DNA of 64,000 nucleotides from Datisca glomerata (taxonomy: Eukaryota; Streptophyta; Magnoliopsida; Cucurbitales; Datiscaceae): assembly GCA_003255025.1 (NCBI GenBank), contig QANY01003944.1, positions 866,220-930,219 on the forward strand, read 5' to 3'. The notes under the pieces are model-generated. The model worked only from the letters and a program-made list of their open reading frames with translations. It did not search any database and was not told the origin of the DNA. Shown piece after piece: positions 58,800 to 64,000 of this stretch. Both the position numbers and the translations under genes were made by a program. Within the stretch, counting starts at the first letter, position 1; every line of letters starts with the position of its first letter.

Positions 58800-61420
58800 G
58801 ATCTCATGACTTGAACTATTTGCTCAGATTACATATGGAAAGCTATACTAAAATTCAACTAAGTACTCAAAGCTTTCCATAGAATCCACCAAAAATTTGA
58901 CATGAACCGTGAATCCCGATCTCATACTATAGATACTAGAACCCTATGAAGTCGAACAATCTCTCAAATATACAACCGAGCCCAATCCTCAAATGAGAAT
59001 GTAGTCTTGCCAGGAAAAAATTGTGTAGACTTGGTAAGATGATCCACCACAACTCAAATTGAGCTATAACCTTTTACCATCCTCGGTATCCCTAAAACGA
59101 AATCCATAGTCGCATGCTATCACTTCCATTCAGTAATACTTAATGGTTGCAAGACCCTAGATGGTCACTGTGGGCCTTGATCTGCTGATATCACGCTTCA
59201 TACCATTCCACCAATAATGTAGCTTTAAATCATGATACCTCTTGGTACTGTGAAGGTGCACTGTATATGGTGAACTATGAGCCTCCATGAGTAATTCTTG
59301 TCTAATGATTGCGTCTTTTAGAACACAAAGACTCCCACGAAAGCAAAGAGCTAAATTATTACTGACATCGAACCCTTATCTTTTGTTCGAATCCACTTCA
59401 CTCTAAATCAGAAGCAACTTAGAGTCTAAGTCATGTGCATCGATAATACGTTGCTATAATGACAGTTGAACTGTGAGTTGAGCTAGCTGTGTTGTAGAGT
59501 CTTTCAGCAAGACCTGAATCTCAACACGTTCAAAATCCTCCACGATAAGCTCTTGAGATGTAATTAGAGCTGTTGAATGAGCTAATTTTTTTACTTAAGG
59601 CATCAGCCACTACATTTACCTTTCCTAGGTGATAAATGATCTCGCAATCATAATCCTTCACTAGTTCCAACTAACAGCGTTGCCTCATGTTAAACTCTTT
59701 CTAAGTGAAAAAAAAATACTTGTGACTCTTATGATCTGTAAAAATCTGGCACTTACAACCATACAAGTAATGTCTTCAAATCTTAAGGGCAAATGTAACT
59801 GCAGCCAACTCCAAATCATACATAGGATAGTTCTGTTCATAAGGTTTGAGTTGACGAGAAACATATGCTATGACCTTTATATGTTGCATCACAACACAAC
59901 CCAAACCTCTATTGGAAGCATCATTGTAAGTCACAAAGTCGCTATTACCATTTGGAATGGTCAACACTAGTGTTGACACTATTTTTTATTTTAAGACTCT
60001 AAAAACATTTCTCACACTCAGCCATCTAAGTAAAGGTGGTATTCTTCCTGGCCAACTGAGTAAGTGGAACAGTGATCTTTGTAAAACCCTCAAAGAATCT
60101 CCTGTAATATCCTGTTAGACCCATAACACTATGAACTTCCCCAACATTTGTCAATTGAGACCAGCTAACCAGCTTTTCAATCTTAGACGGGTCAATGGAG
60201 ATTCCATCTCGAGATACCACATGACCAAGGAATGATACTCATTGAATCCAAAACTCACATTTCTGGAATTTGGCATATAACTAGCATGTCCTTAATGCTT
60301 GCAAAACAATCCTGAGGTGATTCATATGCTCAGCTTCCGATCTAGAGTATATCTGAATATCATCAATGAAGACAATCACAAAAGAATCCAAGTACTCTTT
60401 GAACACCATGTTCATCAAATCCATAAAGACTGCCAGAGCGTTAATTAATCCAAATGACATTACTACAAACTCGTTATGGATGAAACAAGTATGAAACACT
60501 GTCTTAGAAATATCCTCATCTCGAATCATGAGTTGATGGTAACCAGATCTCAAATCAATCTTAAAGAATATTGATACTTCCTAAAGTTGATCAAAAAATT
60601 CCTCAATGCACGGTAATGGATACTTATTCTTAATAATGACTCTATTCAAATTTCTGTAGTCAATGCATAGCCTCATCGATCCATCTTTATTTTTAACAAA
60701 CAATACTGGAGCACCCCAAGGTGAAGCACTAGGTCTAAAGAAACCCTTATCCAATAATTCTTGAAGTTGGTACTTAAGTTCTTTCAATTCTGCAGGAGCC
60801 ACACGATATAGAGTTTTGGATATAGGGGCAGTGCTTGGTACTAACTTAATATGAAAATCCGTCTCTCGAGGAGGAGGAAGTCCCGATAAATCATCGAGAA
60901 AGACCTTAAAAAATTCACAAATGATTAGAATTGATCAAATATCCACATTTGTCTTAGTTGTATCCACCATAGAAGCTAAGTAACCCCAATTATCACGGTG
61001 AAGCAGGCGTTGTGCCCACAAAGTATATATAACCTTTGGTATATGTCATTGCTGGGATCCTCTAAACTTGAAGCTAGGTCTAGCTAGAGGTAGGAATCGA
61101 ACTTCCTTTCGGTAACAATCTATGTTGGCATAGTTAGCAGCCACTCAGTCCATCCTTAGGATTACGTCAAAATTATGCATCCCTAGGACATAAGCCTAGC
61201 ATAAATAACACAATATGCTATCATCACTAAAAAACTCTTTATCGCCTTATTAGCTAGGAGAGAAGCTCTATAAGGTTTAGAAACACATAACTCAAAACTC
61301 AATGGCACAACAAGCAATGATGCATTAGTCATAAATTAAGCAGATATAAAAGAGTGCGTGGATCCAAATTCAATCAATGTAAAAGCTGAATGCCCTAGTA
61401 ATGTACCAACCATAACCGTA
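58800..61420 (-). pseudogene. Gypsy pol remnant: protease, reverse transcriptase, RNase H, integrase
   Basis: Protease near 61,350: a STHSFISA context is kept, but the catalytic Asp-Ser is replaced by Glu-Phe and a stop follows. Reverse transcriptase: 60,581-60,802 has [20 protein letters not shown] and CIDYRNLN; 60,281-60,553 has MRSGYHQL and catalytic FIDD (60,359-60,370). The connection and RNase H follow: 60,026-60,220 has GLTGYYRRFF, 59,776-59,979 has the DASNRGLG and [13 protein letters not shown] blocks. Integrase core: 58,850-59,110 with VVVDHLTKSTQFFP and RFMSNFWW, containing stops. Together they would copy and insert the element; stops between all domains make it inactive. Confidence 0.85.
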
Positions 61421-62007
61421 TCTGACTGCTCAGCTTCCTGGCGACACTATAAGAAACAAGGGCTTTAGCGACCAATATTTTGGTCGCTAAAGCCCCTAAA
61501 TTTGGTCGTGAAAGGTCTAACGTGCCGAACTTATGTTCATCACGAGCTTCATTGCTTTTGCTTAGTCAGTGAAACTCTTTCGTGATGAAAAATGAAACTT
61601 GTCGCGCTAGACCTTTAGTGATGAAAAAAACTGGACGCAAAAGCCTTCTGCGACGAAAATAAAAGTTGGACACAAAAATGTTTTCGCGAGAAAAAAAAAT
61701 TTCGTCGCAAAAACCTTTTTACACCAATATTTCTCTTCGTCGCCTAAACTCTTTAAATGTTTTTGGTGACCAAATTTTACATTACAAAATACTTAATTTT
61801 TTAGTTTTTATGTACACCTGTAATAGCAATTAATATCATCAAAAAATTTATCGAACCAGATATTTTTCTAAGAAATACATATATTAATCATTAATATAGT
61901 AGTGCATTACAAAATTTCTAAATCATAATTCATTACAGAATTTGGTTCACAAATGTATCCAAAGAAAAAAAAAGAGTATTTAAATCTTGATGTTACAACT
62001 ACAAAAC

Positions 62008-62334
62008 TTAACAAATATGTTGAAGCTTATGTTTTTGTTGTTGAGTCATCATTAGGAGGTGGAAAACCATTTTGATGAGCCCAAGCGAGTAAGCTTTGTA
62101 GTTGGCTCTCCATCGCTTGATTTGTTTCTTTAATTTTATATTTTCAACTTGATTCTTTTTCTTCGAAGATGTGGGTGGGGCTCTATGTCCAAGACATTTA
62201 TTTCGTCTGAGGACTTCTTTAACTATCTCTTCTTTAGAGCGAGGCGTGGCATCCTCAACAATAGACTCATCACGTAAAGGATTATTGATAGTAGGTGCTA
62301 CCCTAGTTGAAGCTTCATATCCAAAATGCAACAA
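62008..62334 (-). pseudogene. Plant transposase (Transposase_24-like) C-terminal fragment
   Basis: 108 codons on the minus strand: EEIVKEVLRRNKCLGHRAPP, a Lys-rich linker, and a coiled-coil-like segment (ENIKLKKQIKRWRANYKAY). This resembles the C-terminus of plant En/Spm-type accessory transposase proteins, which often end with a GxxPPxSS segment followed by a heptad region. It supports the CACTA assignment. Flanking exons were not resolved. Confidence 0.5.
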
Positions 62335-62907
62335 AAGTTGAGTCGTTAATTATTATATACTAAACATGATTAAGAGTACTAAAAGTCTAAAATAATATTT
62401 TGATTCACCTGACGGAATCGATGATCAAGAAAAGATACATCCCCTCTACATTGAGATAATTACTGACCACACTCATAAACTGTGAAATACCATCAATATA
62501 CTATTTGGACAATCTATTAGGATTTTTTATCCAACTCTTGTCCATTTTGTCACTCTGTAAATTAAATAACTATTTAGAAAAACTCTCAATAAAAGATCCC
62601 TAAGAAAATAAAATATTTTAAATTTAAAGTCATATGAATATATGATAATTTAACCAACTAATATTTGGAAGAGGAATGGAAATATCTAGTCCAATATCAG
62701 AACTCTAGATGGCAAATAATAAAGCAAATATAAGGATGTACATTGATATAGTTTCATATACTAATGGAAAGAAAATAATCGTGAAGGTCAAAGTTTCAAA
62801 CAAGTGGCGTTTGTGACATGGCCTGGTATATTGACAATGCAACAGTAAATCACTTCACAACAGATTTAAGCAATCTAAGCATAGCTCAGAGTGTGGTTGA
62901 GTGGAAG

Positions 62908-63558
62908 TAGGGGTGTAAGGAAAACTGTCCAAACTGTAAAAACCAACTGAACCGCATCGGTTCGGGCGGTTTTGTCACTTTCGACGATTCGATTCGGTTG
63001 CAGAAGTAGAAAAATAAGATGGTTTGGTTCGGTGTTCGGTTTTTGTGAAGAAATCGGACCAAACTGAACCGAACCACACTTCTATATAAGCCTATGTCCC
63101 CTAATTCCCCCTTCACTTCATGCAGCCTCACCCTATTTATCAGTTAGTCTCGTCTCTCTCTTTATCCCTGTTTCTTTCTCTTAATGTCTCTCACTTTCTA
63201 TGTCTATCTCTGTGTATCTTTAGGACCTAAATTGTATCTTTTTTTTTCATGTATTCTCTGTTGTTTCTGTAAATATTTTGTATTCTCTGTTGAAATGCAA
63301 ATTTGTCAAAGACTTAGTTAAGGTTGATGTTGGTTTTGTATGTATTGCTAATTTGGTTGAGATTAGTTAGAAATTAGGTTGAGATTTGGTTGAAATTTGA
63401 TGAATTTTTCTGCTTTGCATTTCATCTTACGGTTCGGTTCGGTTCAATTTTTTAACATTAAGCAGTTCAGTTCGGTTGCTAATTGTGTAAAATGGTATGT
63501 TCGATTCGGCTCGGTAAAACCCCTTAAACTGAGTCGAACCGAACCGCTTACACCCATA
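62908..63558. mobile_element. hAT-type MITE with perfect 8-bp TSD
   Basis: The ends TAGGGGTGTAAG and (reverse) TATGGGTGTAAG match 11 of 12. AGTGGAAG flanks both sides exactly (62,900-62,907 and 63,559-63,566), the 8-bp duplication of hAT elements. Subterminal regions carry many GGTTCGGTTCGG/CCGAACCGAACC words in both orientations. It is 651 bp with no transposase. Internally TATATAAG near 63,085 and a CT-rich tract look like a promoter and leader. It is inserted in the CACTA element. Confidence 0.92.
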
Positions 63559-63566
63559 AGTGGAAG

Positions 63567-64000
63567 GGCTTGTACTTGGGTATGGTAAGATACTTGCAAT
63601 ATCTCATCATTAGGTTAACTATATTTAACATTTTTCTTTTCCTAGTTTATCCAACAAGGCAAGAATTGCTTCAAATACTCTAATTATATACATTAAACAA
63701 TTTTCTGACAGAAAAAATTGAATATTTAGGTTAATAGCTTTGGTTATGTTAGTATTCAAGAGGGTGTATAAACTATTGACACTCAAGGTCTCCATTGCTA
63801 ATCCAGGCATGAACCCCTCTAAGATAATAACAACATTTGTTTAAGATATAAAAGAATGAATTATCAGGCAGAATTTAAGAATGCATTCAAGCTCAACATA
63901 CCTCAGGTTCAGGCTTAAATTGTAACACTAGCAATGCATTGTAAATTATACACACCAAAACTAAAAGTATAATTTCAAACCAAATCGTTATCTTCATAAC
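63567..64000. other. Remaining CACTA-interior sequence, no gene resolved
   Basis: AT-rich sequence continuing the CACTA element to the window edge. Short frames only, without recognisable domains. Confidence 0.4.

Larger units (their letters stand above)
57639..61444 (-). mobile_element. Ty3/gypsy retrotransposon, partial, interrupted
   Basis: A minus-strand gypsy element with protease (about 61,280-61,420), reverse transcriptase, RNase H and integrase in gypsy order (integrase after RNase H). The 5' part with gag and primer site is not seen, because a CACTA element interrupts at 61,445 and the window ends before sequence resumes. Confidence 0.8.
61445..64000 (-). mobile_element. CACTA (En/Spm) transposon, left end in window
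   Basis: It begins CACTATAAGAAACAAGGGCT, then short repeats in both orientations: TTTAGCGACC/GGTCGCTAAA and GTCGC words through 61,780, as in CACTA subterminal regions. A minus-strand ORF fragment follows at 62,008-62,334. The right terminus is outside the window or past the hAT-type MITE. It disrupts the gypsy gag-pol at 61,444. Confidence 0.72.

Overview
This is nuclear DNA of a flowering plant, most likely a eudicot. It contains spliced chloroplast-targeted and transcription-factor genes, plant-type Ty1/copia, Ty3/gypsy, L1-like, CACTA, Mutator-like and hAT elements, and integrated plant pararetrovirus DNA. The two runs of N flanked by G homopolymers show it is a draft assembly. Species cannot be fixed from the sequence alone.

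Layout. 1-11,536: two head-to-tail, minus-strand, decayed copies of a Caulimoviridae-type endogenous pararetrovirus (unit about 7 kb), followed by a 170-bp inverted piece of its leader (11,537-11,708). 11,899-13,726: solo copia-type LTR. About 13,770-27,640: an old L1-like LINE on the plus strand, split by an 8.4-kb minus-strand Ty1/copia element (15,410-23,782, both LTRs present). 28,233-30,160: CACTA-like non-autonomous element. 30,871-32,751: Mutator-like element with long inverted repeats, next to an unidentified gene-like ORF (32,754-33,000).

Host gene island, 33.7-55.3 kb. A three-exon PsbP-domain thylakoid-lumen protein (33,724-35,111, minus, 304 aa) is followed by a two-exon SANT-domain nuclear protein (37,661-40,712, minus, 913 aa) and an intronless NF-YB histone-fold transcription factor (48,766-49,104, plus, 112 aa). 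A weakly supported unidentified gene lies at 52.9-55.3 kb on the minus strand. From memory, the SANT-protein/NF-YB neighbourhood resembles paired loci on Arabidopsis chromosomes 1 and 2, so this is probably ancestral gene order that transposons have stretched. A 5'-truncated LINE with a perfect 15-bp target duplication (42,759-44,291) and a small solo LTR sit in the intergenic space.

55.7-64.0 kb is again repeats: an LTR-like sequence with a duplicated TATA box and a 123-bp tandem array, then a broken minus-strand Ty3/gypsy element. A CACTA element (from 61,445) interrupts the gypsy element, and a 651-bp hAT-type MITE with a perfect 8-bp duplication (62,908-63,558) interrupts the CACTA element in turn.

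The three supported host genes are independent nuclear genes. Two of them (PsbP-like and SANT) are divided by introns with canonical GT-AG borders that keep frame. No CRISPR, operon or prokaryotic features are present. The least ordinary part is the pararetrovirus array, because its two copies carry different deletions and stops in the same functional elements.
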